Positions 1 to 8,795 of a stretch of DNA of 64,000 bases are shown one piece after another. Source of the DNA: JANQSS01 sp965249735. Its GTDB lineage: Bacteria; Bacteroidota; Bacteroidia; Chitinophagales; Saprospiraceae. The notes under the pieces are model-generated. The model was not told the DNA's origin. It worked only from the letters and a program-made list of their open reading frames with translations, and ran no database searches. The stretch is taken from contig CBDFMS010000018.1 in assembly GCA_965249735.1 (NCBI GenBank), forward strand, positions 119,167 to 183,166, written 5' to 3'. Numbering within the stretch: the stretch's first letter is position 1; the number at the start of each line of letters is the position of its first letter. The position numbers and the translations under genes are program-made.

Positions 1-427
1 TGTTCCAAACTCTTTTGGTTTGATCGGAAATGAGGCAAATGCAATTCAACCCGGTAAACGCATGTTGAGTAGCATGACACCAACCATCGTCGAAGAAGAT
101 GGTGAAGTCCTGCTGGTTGTCGGAACACCCGGAGGCAGCACAATCATCACGTCTGTGTTTCAGGTTATATTAAATGTACTGGAACACGACATGGAATTGA
201 AAGAAGCTGTTTTTGCTCCTCGATTTCATCACCAATGGTTACCCGATAAAATATTCACTGAACCAGACATGTGGTCAGATTCCATACGGAACGAGCTGGC
301 GCAAATGGGCTATTCATTTGACGAATATGATCGTATCGGTTTAGTAAAAGCTATTAAAATGGAACCGGATGGATCTGTCACCGGAGTCGGTGACCGACGG
401 ACTGATGATCATGCTTCCGGCTACTAA
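1..427 (+). CDS. ggt: Gamma-glutamyltranspeptidase, C-terminal part (5' end outside window)
   Basis: The frame is open from base 2 and ends at the TAA at 425-427, giving about 141 residues of the small (catalytic) subunit. The stretch GKRMLSSMTPTI contains the Ser-Ser oxyanion/substrate-binding pair of GGT enzymes, and TPGGS is the conserved Gly-Gly loop of the same active site. The family cleaves the gamma-glutamyl bond of glutathione and related compounds in the periplasm; the catalytic N-terminal Thr of the small subunit lies upstream of the window. The stop codon is followed within ten bases by a minisatellite. Identification is secure, but completeness cannot be judged. Confidence 0.93.
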   Translation, partial: VPNSFGLIGNEANAIQPGKRMLSSMTPTIVEEDGEVLLVVGTPGGSTIITSVFQVILNVLEHDMELKEAVFAPRFHHQWLPDKIFTEPDMWSDSIRNELAQMGYSFDEYDRIGLVKAIKMEPDGSVTGVGDRRTDDHASGY

Positions 428-433
428 AAATCA

Positions 434-866
434 CCGGTACTCTTGAACTTTGGTACTCTTGAACTTTGGTACTCTTGAACTTTGGTACTCTTGAACTTTG
501 GTACTCTTGAACTTTGGTACTCTTGAACTTTGGTACTCTTGAACTTTGGTACTCTTGAACTTTGGTACTCTTGAACTTTGGTACTCTTGAACTTTGGTAC
601 TCTTGAACTTTGGTACTCCGGCACTCCGGCACTCCGGTACTCCGGCACTCCGGTACTCCGGCACTCCGGCACTTCGGTACTCCGGCACTCCGGCACTCCG
701 GCACTCTGGCACTCCGGCACTCCGGCACTTCGGTACTCCGGCACTCCGGCACTCCGGCACTTCGGTACTCTGGCACTCCGGCACTCCGGCACTTCGGTAC
801 TCCGGCACTCCGGCACTCCGGCACTCCGGCACTCCGGCACTCCGGTACTCCGGCACTCCGGTACTC
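434..866. repeat. Minisatellite: 16-bp units passing into degenerate 8-bp units
   Basis: From about 434 to 612 a 16-bp unit (TACTCTTGAACTTTGG) is repeated about eleven times almost perfectly. It then changes into an 8-bp unit of the type CACTCCGG with variants TACTCCGG, CACTTCGG and CACTCTGG, running up to the stop codon of the downstream gene. All six frames are open over long stretches simply because the period is not a multiple of three; the apparent Pro-Glu-Cys-Arg-Ser or Ser-Gly-Thr-Pro rich reading frames are repeat artefacts, not genes. The array fills the whole gap between two convergent genes. Confidence 0.95.
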
Positions 867-1538
867 CTACTCTATTTCACCAAAAACAAACTGAATGATA
901 TTGGCTCCCATATCAAGAGCAGCTTTACGTATTTCAGGTGGATCATTGTGTACGGTTGCGTCTTCCCATCCATCTCCAAGATCGCATTCATATGTGTACA
1001 AGCATATTAATCGCCCTTCCCAAAATAATCCAAAGGCCTGAGGTGGATTCTCATCGTGTTTGTGAATTTTTGGAAGCCCACTTGTGAATGTTGAAAACTG
1101 CTTATAGATCAAGTGGTCGTCTGGTAATTCTATAAACTCTAATTCCGGAAAAACAGATTTCATAGCCGGACGAACAAATGGATCCATACCATAATTATCA
1201 TCAATATGTAAAAAACCTCCTCCTAATAAATAGGTTCTGAGATTTTCGGCGTCGCTTGTAGAAAATACAACATTTCCATGACCCGTCATGTGAATAAATG
1301 GATAATTAAATAAATCCGCACTTCCGACTTCCACGGTCGCATAGTCAGATTTGAGATCCATATCCAGAAGTTGATTACAGTGCTGGGCCAAATTGCGCAA
1401 ACTCGTAGGATTCGCATACCAATCTCCACCACCCTGGTATTTTAATAATGCCAATTGAACGTCTGATTGAGCCTGACTCAAACCGGCCGAAACAAGAACA
1501 AAAATAATTAAGAGTATATTTTTATTTATTCCCATCAT
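867..1538 (-). CDS. DUF4159 domain secreted protein
   Basis: Product of 223 residues starting MMGINKN, with a signal peptide (hydrophobic residues about 8-20, ending SQAQ). The body matches what I know of DUF4159 proteins, which have a glutamine-amidotransferase-like fold: the motif HMTGHGNVVF, then GGGFLHIDDNYGMDPF, and a conserved late block QAFGLFWEGRLICLYTYECDLG (first 20 residues being the core). The open frame extends 24 codons upstream, but the ATG at 1538 is preferred because it immediately precedes the signal peptide. It overlaps the 3' end of rsmE by 17 bp, so the two are probably co-transcribed. The stop codon directly abuts the minisatellite. Function unknown; envelope location inferred. 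Confidence 0.8.
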   Translation of the reverse strand: MMGINKNILLIIFVLVSAGLSQAQSDVQLALLKYQGGGDWYANPTSLRNLAQHCNQLLDMDLKSDYATVEVGSADLFNYPFIHMTGHGNVVFSTSDAENLRTYLLGGGFLHIDDNYGMDPFVRPAMKSVFPELEFIELPDDHLIYKQFSTFTSGLPKIHKHDENPPQAFGLFWEGRLICLYTYECDLGDGWEDATVHNDPPEIRKAALDMGANIIQFVFGEIE

Positions 1539-2244
1539 TTGATTGTCTTTTGTTTTGAATGGTGGATATGGCCATAATCCCGGCTGTTTCCGTCCGTAAG
1601 CGCTGATCACTTAATTTGACAGGTTTGAATCCTATCTGTTCAGCCATAATGTATTCCTCTTGTGTGAAATCTCCTTCAGGACCAATCAGAATGATCGTAC
1701 TTTTGTTCACATCGGTATTAATTAACCAGGGATTTTTTCCTTCTATTTTTCCAATATATTTTTGACCATAATCTTTGTCCAAGTTGAACAAAAAATCCTT
1801 GTAAGAAACCATTTCATGAATACGCAACAGGTTAGTTCGCAAACATTGTTTCATTGCCGATATAGCCAGTCGTTTTGATCGTTTGGTTTTGAATTCCTTT
1901 CGAAGAGTTCGTTCAGTGTGAATCAGGTATATGTCCGTCAATCCCAATTCGACTCCTTTTTCGATCAAATCTTCTATCCTCGAAGCTTTTTTGGTCGGGG
2001 CGATAGCGACGGCGACTTTCGAAGGCTCTCTGTCTTTTTTGACTAGCTTCAGCGGTTTAAATGTCACCGACGACCTACCCAGGCTTAAAATTTCAGCCTG
2101 CCAGAGGTTCCCATCCCCGTGTGTGATGTAAGCCAGGTCGCCTACCTTCTTGCGCATCACCTTGCTCAGATGTCTGGATTCGTCATCATCTCCAAATGCC
2201 CTGGTATCCGTAATTTTATAAACGTAGTAGAGTTCCATATTCAA
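1522..2244 (-). CDS. rsmE: 16S rRNA (uracil1498-N3)-methyltransferase
   Basis: 240 residues, the usual size for RsmE. The N-terminal PUA-like part carries HLSKVMRKKVGD, and the C-terminal SPOUT methyltransferase part carries the knot motifs LIGPEGDFTQEE and LSDQRLRTETAG, which bind S-adenosylmethionine. The enzyme methylates U1498 of 16S rRNA in the assembled small subunit. Either of two in-frame ATGs (2244 or 2238) could be used. It is the upstream member of a probable two-gene unit with the DUF4159 gene. Confidence 0.93.
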   Translation of the reverse strand: MNMELYYVYKITDTRAFGDDDESRHLSKVMRKKVGDLAYITHGDGNLWQAEILSLGRSSVTFKPLKLVKKDREPSKVAVAIAPTKKASRIEDLIEKGVELGLTDIYLIHTERTLRKEFKTKRSKRLAISAMKQCLRTNLLRIHEMVSYKDFLFNLDKDYGQKYIGKIEGKNPWLINTDVNKSTIILIGPEGDFTQEEYIMAEQIGFKPVKLSDQRLRTETAGIMAISTIQNKRQSNDGNK

Positions 2245-2526
2245 GTTGTTCTGTATTCTTCCTTAAACCTTTGAAAAACGCGAATTTACCATTTGAATTG
2301 TACCTTTGGCCGACTTTTGAGGAACAGTGCTCTATAAAGATTGTTTTAAGACTTCCTTTGCAACTATTTTAGCCCTGGCTCGGTTAAGCTGTCTGGTGAT
2401 CTCAAGCGACGTAATGCTTGAATCAGGACATTCCTGAACCAATAGAAATTAAATAAATTAATCGTATCAAGTGCATGAAACGGACACGGAAGCGTTATTG
2501 CTCTTGAAATTATAAAACAGTATTAG

Positions 2527-3861
2527 ATGAGCGTATGGATCATGATAGTTCAGTTTTTTCTGAGCTTGTCTTTGTTAATCATATTACACGAATTTGGACA
2601 TTTCATCACCGCGAAGTGGTTTAACACGCGGGTTGAAAAATTCTATCTCTTCTTTGATCCCTGGTTTTCACTTATAAAGAAGAAAATCGGAGGCACCGAA
2701 TATGGTATCGGATGGTTACCCCTGGGCGGGTATGTGAAGATCTCCGGGATGATCGATGAAAGTATGGACAAGGAACAAATGAAAGGACCGGCTCAGCCAT
2801 GGGAGTTTCGATCAAAGACAACCTGGCAACGATTGATCATCATGTTGGGTGGGGTCATTGTCAACTTTTTATTGGGCTTTTTCATTTTTGCCATGATGCT
2901 TTGGCAATGGGGTGAATCATATTTACCGGCTCAATCCGTTGACCAGGGTATTTACGTCGATTCTGTAGGTTATGATTTAGGACTGCGCACCGGAGATGAA
3001 ATTTTACAGATAGGCGACTTCCCGTTTGAGAAATTCTCTGATGGTGATGTCATGCGTCATATCATTCTGGATGATGCCAGGACGATCACAATCAATCGAG
3101 CAGGAAAACAAATAGATATTCCGGTAGAAGACCAATATGCTGAAATGTTTGCTAGTGCCGACTTTAAAGGACAGCGATTATTTACTGCACCATTTCCATT
3201 TATTATTAAAAAAGTAAATAAAAAAACACCTGCTGAAAAAGCTAATCTGCAAGCAGGCGATCAGGTCATCTCAATTAATGGAAAACCGACCTTGCAAGCT
3301 GCTGACTTTTTTAAAGAAATAAAACCTTACAAGGCACAGGCCATTACGCTTGGAATTCTACGTGACAACCGCGAAATCGACGTCGATTTGACGACCACCG
3401 AAAATGCCACCATCGGAGTCTTTGCTCAAATGGAAGATCACTTTTATGAGATGGCATATGAGAAATATGGCTTCTTTGAATCCTTTCCTGCAGGGGTGAG
3501 TAAAGGCATGAATATCCTGGGCGATCAGATTAAGGCATTCGGTAAAATTCTCTCCGGAAAAATAAAAGCAACAGAAAGCCTGGGAGGGCCGATCATGATT
3601 GCGACCATGTTTCCGAGCGAATGGGATGCACAAGTATTTTGGCGCATGACAGCAATTTTATCGTTGATTCTCGGGTTCATGAATTTACTCCCTATCCCGG
3701 CATTAGATGGCGGTCACGTGTTGTTTTTGCTTTGGGAAATGATCACAGGAAAAAAACCCAGTGACAAGTTTATGGAAATTGTCACAGTGGCAGGATTTAT
3801 TATTTTGATCATATTTATGATTTTCGTGTTTGGCAATGATATTCGCCGATATTTCTTTTAG
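2527..3861 (+). CDS. rseP: RIP site-2 metalloprotease RseP family
   Basis: 444 residues. The zinc-binding HEFGH is at residues 21-25 inside the first membrane helix; the second catalytic motif, NLLPIPALDGGHV, lies in the third helix near residue 395. Two PDZ-like regions are between them (around 150-215 and 235-290; the second has the GDQVISINGKPT type sequence). A final hydrophobic helix closes the protein. Family members cleave transmembrane anti-sigma factors or signal-peptide remnants within the inner membrane. The 3' end overlaps the start of hscB. The 282-bp gap before it shows no other gene or clear signal. Confidence 0.93.
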   Translation: MSVWIMIVQFFLSLSLLIILHEFGHFITAKWFNTRVEKFYLFFDPWFSLIKKKIGGTEYGIGWLPLGGYVKISGMIDESMDKEQMKGPAQPWEFRSKTTWQRLIIMLGGVIVNFLLGFFIFAMMLWQWGESYLPAQSVDQGIYVDSVGYDLGLRTGDEILQIGDFPFEKFSDGDVMRHIILDDARTITINRAGKQIDIPVEDQYAEMFASADFKGQRLFTAPFPFIIKKVNKKTPAEKANLQAGDQVISINGKPTLQAADFFKEIKPYKAQAITLGILRDNREIDVDLTTTENATIGVFAQMEDHFYEMAYEKYGFFESFPAGVSKGMNILGDQIKAFGKILSGKIKATESLGGPIMIATMFPSEWDAQVFWRMTAILSLILGFMNLLPIPALDGGHVLFLLWEMITGKKPSDKFMEIVTVAGFIILIIFMIFVFGNDIRRYFF

Positions 3862-4378
3862 TGTGAATTTTTTTAAATTGTTTGACATACCGATAGATTT
3901 ATTTCCGGACCAATCCGTAATACAATCAACCTATTATATCTTATCCAAAAAATATCACCCGGATATCAATCAAGCCGCAGATCCGGAATTGTATTTTGAG
4001 ATTTTAGAAATGTCGGGTAAAGTCAATACGGCATACAAAACCCTGACCGACTTCGATCAACGACTCAACTATATCCTGAATGAATTTGGCGTGTTGGAAG
4101 GTCAAAAGGAAGATTTACCCCCTTCATTTTTAATGGAGATAATGGATTTGAATGAAGCGATCATGGATATTGATGAGAATGAAGAAAAACGAGCAAACCT
4201 GATTAAACAAATCACGCAACTAGAAGAAGATAATTTGGAGAACTTGAAAGAGATCTGGCAAAACATCAACCCGGATGACCCGGATATGAAGCAGTTGAAT
4301 CGATTGAAAAGTTGCTATTATCAGCGAAAATATCTGTTGCGCATCCGTGAAAATTTGAATAGTTTTGCGGCGCGATAA
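3836..4378 (+). CDS. hscB: Fe-S cluster co-chaperone HscB (J-domain)
   Basis: About 180 residues. The N-terminal J-domain contains the invariant HPD in LSKKYHPDINQA, followed by an acidic three-helix C-terminal domain typical of HscB, which hands the IscU scaffold to an Hsp70. The overlapping start lies inside the 3' end of rseP; ATG at 3836 is chosen, an upstream TTG at 3830 being less likely. No iscU, hscA or fdx gene is adjacent, so the link to rseP is positional only. A short tandem repeat follows two bases after the stop. Confidence 0.85.
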   Translation: MIFADISFSVNFFKLFDIPIDLFPDQSVIQSTYYILSKKYHPDINQAADPELYFEILEMSGKVNTAYKTLTDFDQRLNYILNEFGVLEGQKEDLPPSFLMEIMDLNEAIMDIDENEEKRANLIKQITQLEEDNLENLKEIWQNINPDDPDMKQLNRLKSCYYQRKYLLRIRENLNSFAAR

Positions 4379-4503
<125 letters not shown>

Positions 4504-4541
4504 GTTGTTCGATTTAGCCGACAACTGTCAACTAAAACATT

Positions 4542-4625
4542 GCCGAAGTGGCGGAATTGGTAGACGCGCTGGATTCAAAATCCAGTTCTGGCAACAGAGT
4601 GGGGGTTCGATTCCCCCCTTCGGTA
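4542..4625 (+). tRNA. tRNA-Leu (anticodon CAA)
   Basis: 84-nt class II tRNA. The acceptor stem GCCGAAG pairs with CTTCGGT, the anticodon stem CTGGA/TCCAG encloses the loop TTCAAAA (anticodon CAA, reads UUG), followed by an extended variable arm and a TTCGATT T-loop. CCA is not encoded. Confidence 0.93.
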
Positions 4626-4734
4626 CGAAAATGAGTGTGCGTGAGAGAGTTTGAGTGTGAGTGAGGGAGAGTGGCGTGAGTGTGGAAGTATTCCAATCTT
4701 CGCGCATTTGCCTCCGCGTACGAAGTGAATGAGA

Positions 4735-4818
4735 GCCGAAATGGCGGAACTGGTAGACGCGCACGTTTCAGGGGCGTGTGTCCGTAAGGACGTGGGGGTT
4801 CGACTCCCCCTTTCGGCA
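4735..4818 (+). tRNA. tRNA-Leu (anticodon CAG)
   Basis: 84-nt class II tRNA. The acceptor GCCGAAA pairs with TTTCGGC, the anticodon stem CACGT/GCGTG encloses TTCAGGG (anticodon CAG, reads CUG), and a long variable arm precedes the TTCGACT T-loop. It lies 109 bp after tRNA-Leu(CAA) on the same strand, so the two may form one transcript. Its 3' end is duplicated 53 bp downstream. Confidence 0.93.
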
Positions 4819-4855
4819 CGAACGTGGGAGAAGAAGTTTATCCGCCGCAGGTGGA

Positions 4856-4872
4856 ACTCCCCCTTTCGGCAC
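4856..4872 (+). repeat. Direct repeat of tRNA-Leu 3' end
   Basis: The 17 bases ACTCCCCCTTTCGGCAC at 4803-4819 (T-stem and acceptor 3' strand of tRNA-Leu CAG) recur exactly at 4856-4872. Such duplicated tRNA tails are typical attachment-site scars, but only 36 bp lie between the copies and no recombinase gene is near, so this is either a relic or a local duplication. Confidence 0.7.
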
Positions 4873-4903
4873 AAGCTAATATTCATCACGCAGTCCATTA
4901 TTT

Positions 4904-5314
4904 GTGATTCAACATTTCCAAATCTCCCTTCCTCCATATCCTCGCGGATTTCATCTGATTACACGAAACGTTATAGAAGCACTTCCCCAATTACCTGAAC
5001 AAGGCATTCTGCATCTCTACATAAAGCACACATCGGCTGGATTGACCATCAATGAAAACGCTGACCCTTCAGTTCGTGTAGACTTCGAATCGATATTCAA
5101 CGACCTCGTTAAAGAAAATCTTCCTTACCTCACACACACTTTGGAAGGATCAGATGACATGCCGGCTCATATCAAAGCCAGCCTGGTTGGCTCGTCTATC
5201 AGTATACCTATCGTCAATGGTAGATTGGACCTGGGAACCTGGCAAGGGATCTTTCTGTGTGAATTTAGAAATCGTGGTGGAAATCGAAGATTGACGGCCA
5301 CACTGATGACTTAG
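4904..5314 (+). CDS. YjbQ/UPF0047 family protein
   Basis: 136 residues with the full set of UPF0047 (YjbQ) signatures: HTSAGLTINENAD (residues about 42-54), DMPAHIKASLVG, and GTWQGIFLCEFRNRGGNR near the end. Some family members have secondary thiamine-phosphate synthase activity; the physiological role is uncertain. Translation probably starts at the GTG at 4904, as there is no ATG in the first fifty codons. It converges on the acetoacetyl-CoA synthetase gene, and the two stop codons sit in one palindrome. Confidence 0.88.
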   Translation: MIQHFQISLPPYPRGFHLITRNVIEALPQLPEQGILHLYIKHTSAGLTINENADPSVRVDFESIFNDLVKENLPYLTHTLEGSDDMPAHIKASLVGSSISIPIVNGRLDLGTWQGIFLCEFRNRGGNRRLTATLMT

Positions 5315-5337
5315 TCATCAGATGACTAAGTCATCAG
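5303..5337. terminator. Palindrome spanning both stop codons of convergent genes
   Basis: Two perfect 17-base arms (5303-5319 and 5321-5337, core GATGACTTAGTCATC) are separated by one base. The TAG stop of yjbQ (5312-5314) and the TAG stop of the opposite gene (5326-5328) lie symmetrically inside, so both proteins end in Leu-Met-Thr. It could act as a bidirectional terminator, although no U-tract follows on either side. Confidence 0.6.
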
Positions 5338-7296
5338 TCCCTTCGCAAATTCTTCAAAAAACCGGATGGACTCCGGATTACGCATGGCGCCTTTGTTTAA
5401 GGAGTCTCCCGTAGACATACCCATCAGGATTTTCTTGATCGGAGCTTCCATTTTTTTACCGCTGATGGTATAGGGAATATCGGGTATGGCAATGATTTCA
5501 TCCGGCACATGTCGTGGTGAGTACGTCGAGCGCAGGGTAGAATTAATTCTCTTTTTTAATTCATCATTTAATTCTATACCATTATTTAAAATAACAAATA
5601 GGGGCATATAATGTCGTCCACCGGACATTTCAATATTTACAATTAAGGCATCTTTTATTTCTTCTATATCATTTATTGCGCGATATATTTCGGCTGTACC
5701 GATCCGAATACCCTGCCGATTTAATGTGGCATCCGACCGCCCATAAATAATTAAACTACTACGGTCAGTAATTTCTACCCAATCGCCATGGCGCCATATA
5801 CCAGGAAACATCTCAAAATAACTCGAGGTATAACGCTCAAAATTTTTATCATTCCAGAAATAAATAGGCATGGAAGGCATTGGCTTTGTAATGACCATTT
5901 CCCCTACCCTGCCATTTTCATGATTTCCAATGTCATCCCAGGAATATAAAGCACAACCCAGAGCACGACATTGAATTTCACCCATGCAGACAGGGTATAC
6001 CGGGCAACCACCAACAAAGGCTGTGCAGATATCTGTTCCTCCACTCATCGAACATAACCACAAATCCTTTTTTACATGTTTATATACCCAATCGAAACTC
6101 TCAGGAGGCAAGGGTGAGCCCGTGGAGCCAATAGAACGTAAAGACGATAAATCAAACTGATCACCCGGATGACTGCCGGCTTTCATACAAGCCACAATAA
6201 ATGGTGCACTTGTCCCGAAGTGATTAATTTTTGCCTCTTCCACAAACTGCCACATAGCCTCCAGATCCGGATATGCCGGACTACCATCATACAACACGAT
6301 AGTCGCCCCCGCCAACCAACTCGCATGGACATAGTTCCACATCATCCAGCCTGTCGTAGAAAACCAAAAGAATCGCTCACCGGCATGCACGTCATTATGG
6401 AATGTCAAATATTTTACGTGCTCCAATAAAACACCTCCATGGGAATGCGTGATGGCTTTAGGAGCCCCGGTTGTACCTGATGAAAATAAAATCCAAATAG
6501 GATGATCAAATGGTAATCGCCGAATGATTAATTCAAATGCAGACAGCGGTAATTCATTCCAATTTTGACCACCCTCAATTATTTCTTCTCCTAAAAACGG
6601 GACGATTAATAAATATTCAGTCTTGTCCAGTTTATTAAAAATATTCTCGACAACTTCCCGTTTGTCATGTGGTTTTCCATTATAGGTATATCCATCCACG
6701 CCGATTAATACTTTGGGTTCAATTTGCTCAAATCGATCAACTACGCTGTCCACGCCAAAATCCGGGCTGCAACTTGACCAAACCGCACCGAGTCCCACAA
6801 TTGCTAAAAATGCGATGGATGCTTCGGGTATATTAGGTATGAATGCAGCAACCCGATCACCCGGTTCTACACCACAATTCAACAGGTAAGCCTGGACTGC
6901 AATTACTTTTTGCCTGACTTCCCTCCAACTCCACTCCGATAACGCATGTTTTTCTGTTTTCCAGATAATGGCCGGATTATCTTCACTCGATACACTCCAT
7001 ATGCGCTCCGTATAATTCAGTTGAACATGCTTAAACCAGGATGCTTGAGGCATTTCACCTTCTAAAGCCGGTTGCAGTTCTCCGTCAAATGGTAATTTAA
7101 AGTAGGAGAACATAGAAGTCCAAAATTCATCGATGTGGTCAATCGACCACTGCCACATGTCCTGATAGGATTCAAAATGCGTCTGGTACTTATTCTCCAA
7201 CCAGGACTTGTATTGAAACAAGTTTGAATGTTCGATGAAGGCTTGAGTAGGTTGCCATAACTTGGTCATAGGTGTGAACCGATTTAAAATTGACAA
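5326..7296 (-). CDS. Acetoacetate--CoA ligase (acetoacetyl-CoA synthetase)
   Basis: 656 residues, the normal size for this ANL-superfamily enzyme. The P-loop-like adenylation motif is FSSGTTGAPKAI near residue 270. Family-specific blocks include FFWFSTTGWMMWN, GGTDICTAFVGG and the C-terminal hinge YGRSDATLNRQGIRIGTAEI. The catalytic Lys region SGKKMEAPIKKIL lies near the end. It activates acetoacetate to acetoacetyl-CoA with ATP, feeding polymer, ketone-body or leucine metabolism. It is divergent from a biotin carboxylase gene 45 bp away, which suggests shared acyl-CoA metabolism but not an operon. A close alternative is an acetyl- or propionyl-CoA synthetase, though the WMMWN and late motifs favour acetoacetate. 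Confidence 0.9.
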   Translation of the reverse strand: MSILNRFTPMTKLWQPTQAFIEHSNLFQYKSWLENKYQTHFESYQDMWQWSIDHIDEFWTSMFSYFKLPFDGELQPALEGEMPQASWFKHVQLNYTERIWSVSSEDNPAIIWKTEKHALSEWSWREVRQKVIAVQAYLLNCGVEPGDRVAAFIPNIPEASIAFLAIVGLGAVWSSCSPDFGVDSVVDRFEQIEPKVLIGVDGYTYNGKPHDKREVVENIFNKLDKTEYLLIVPFLGEEIIEGGQNWNELPLSAFELIIRRLPFDHPIWILFSSGTTGAPKAITHSHGGVLLEHVKYLTFHNDVHAGERFFWFSTTGWMMWNYVHASWLAGATIVLYDGSPAYPDLEAMWQFVEEAKINHFGTSAPFIVACMKAGSHPGDQFDLSSLRSIGSTGSPLPPESFDWVYKHVKKDLWLCSMSGGTDICTAFVGGCPVYPVCMGEIQCRALGCALYSWDDIGNHENGRVGEMVITKPMPSMPIYFWNDKNFERYTSSYFEMFPGIWRHGDWVEITDRSSLIIYGRSDATLNRQGIRIGTAEIYRAINDIEEIKDALIVNIEMSGGRHYMPLFVILNNGIELNDELKKRINSTLRSTYSPRHVPDEIIAIPDIPYTISGKKMEAPIKKILMGMSTGDSLNKGAMRNPESIRFFEEFAKGLMT

Positions 7297-7341
7297 AGAA
7301 TGAAGGCAAAATAATACATTTACCCCGCAATACGATTTAAA

Positions 7342-8787
7342 ATGCCTATGTCAAAGATTAAAAAGATCCTCATTGCCAACCGGGGTGAAATCGCTGTGCG
7401 TATCATGAAATCTGCCCGGAAAATGGGCATTAAAACGGTAGCGATTTACTCAGAAGTTGACCGCAATGCCTTACATACACAGGTTGCCGACGAGGCAGTT
7501 TATGTTGGTCCGGCAGACTCCAGTGCTTCCTATCTCAACATGGATCGGATCCTCCAGGTGGCAAAAGATACCTCAACAGATGCCATCCATCCTGGATATG
7601 GTTTTTTGAGTGAAAATGCCCGATTTGCCGAGGCTGTTTTAGCTGCCGGATTAATTTTTGTTGGTCCGACCAGTCATGCAATCAAGGTCATGGGTAGCAA
7701 ATTGGCTGCCAAAGAAGCGGTTAAACCCTTAGGTGTACCCATGGTACCGGGTACGGATTCTGCGGTTACAACGCTGAAGGAAGCTAAAGAAGCAGCTAAC
7801 CAAGTTGGCTATCCGGTGCTCATCAAAGCATCAGCCGGAGGCGGGGGAAAAGGTATGCGAATTGTTGAGGCAGAGCCTGATCTTCAGGAACAAATGGATC
7901 GCGCCGTGAGTGAAGCAACATCATCGTTTGGTGATGGAAGCGTTTTTATTGAGAAATATATTCAACGTCCAAGGCATGTCGAAGTCCAGGTACTATTTGA
8001 CAATCATGGAAATGGTGTATACCTCTTTGACAGGGAATGTTCCATACAACGCCGGCATCAAAAAGTAATCGAAGAAGCCCCTGCCAATGACCTTCCCGAT
8101 AAGGTGCGTGTAGCCATGGGGGAAGCAGCGATTAAAGTTGGTCAATCTGTTAACTATACAGGTGCAGGGACTGTTGAATTTCTCGTTGATAGCGATTATC
8201 ATTTTTATTTCCTGGAAATGAACACGCGATTGCAAGTGGAACACCCCGTGACCGAATTAATAACAGGAATTGATCTGGTAGAACAACAGATTCACATTGC
8301 CGAAAATAAAGAATTAACTATTCAACAGGATCAGTTAATGAAATCAGGCCATGCGATAGAACTTCGAATTTATGCGGAAGACCCCGAAAATGATTTTCTC
8401 CCTTCTACCGGAGTTTTGGAGCAATATGAAATACCTAATATAAAAGGGATAAGAATAGATCATGGATATATTGCCGGCCAGGAAATTCCCATTTATTATG
8501 ATCCAATGATCGCCAAATTGATCGCCTATGGTGCGAATAGGGATGAAGCTATTAATAAATTGAGAAAAGCAATTTTGGAATTTAAAATTAAAGGAATAAA
8601 ATCTACATTACCTTTTGGATTGGCTGTACTGAATAATAAAGTGTTTTTATCAGGAAAATATTCTACAAATTTTATCGAATCCGACTATCGAAAAGACGAT
8701 TTACTAGCGCTCATACATGATGCACAATTCATTGCGGATCTTGGTAAACTTCTTTTGAATGAAAAACGAAATCTCTTACAACGATAA
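7342..8787 (+). CDS. accC: Biotin carboxylase subunit (acetyl-/acyl-CoA carboxylase)
   Basis: About 481 residues with the complete biotin carboxylase layout: N-terminal KILIANRGEIAVRIM, ATP-grasp glycine loop KASAGGGGKGMRIV (near residue 168), LFDRECSIQRRHQKVIEE, and the catalytic EMNTRLQVEHPVTE block (near 293). It carboxylates biotin on a carrier protein using ATP and bicarbonate. No biotin carrier (accB) or carboxyltransferase gene is adjacent, so whether it serves acetyl-, propionyl- or methylcrotonyl-CoA cannot be decided. Two ATGs two codons apart (7342, 7348) compete as start. Confidence 0.88.
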   Translation: MPMSKIKKILIANRGEIAVRIMKSARKMGIKTVAIYSEVDRNALHTQVADEAVYVGPADSSASYLNMDRILQVAKDTSTDAIHPGYGFLSENARFAEAVLAAGLIFVGPTSHAIKVMGSKLAAKEAVKPLGVPMVPGTDSAVTTLKEAKEAANQVGYPVLIKASAGGGGKGMRIVEAEPDLQEQMDRAVSEATSSFGDGSVFIEKYIQRPRHVEVQVLFDNHGNGVYLFDRECSIQRRHQKVIEEAPANDLPDKVRVAMGEAAIKVGQSVNYTGAGTVEFLVDSDYHFYFLEMNTRLQVEHPVTELITGIDLVEQQIHIAENKELTIQQDQLMKSGHAIELRIYAEDPENDFLPSTGVLEQYEIPNIKGIRIDHGYIAGQEIPIYYDPMIAKLIAYGANRDEAINKLRKAILEFKIKGIKSTLPFGLAVLNNKVFLSGKYSTNFIESDYRKDDLLALIHDAQFIADLGKLLLNEKRNLLQR

Positions 8788-8795
8788 AATGGAAA

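Noticed and set aside
434..866. Possible CRISPR array
   Set aside because: Units are contiguous without unique spacers and no cas gene is near.
378..1010. Six overlapping open frames of 94-148 codons in the minisatellite
   Set aside because: They follow from the repeat period and lack start signals, composition or homology of real proteins.
4528..4998. Open frames across the tRNA-Leu pair
   Set aside because: They read through tRNA genes on both strands and are coincidental.
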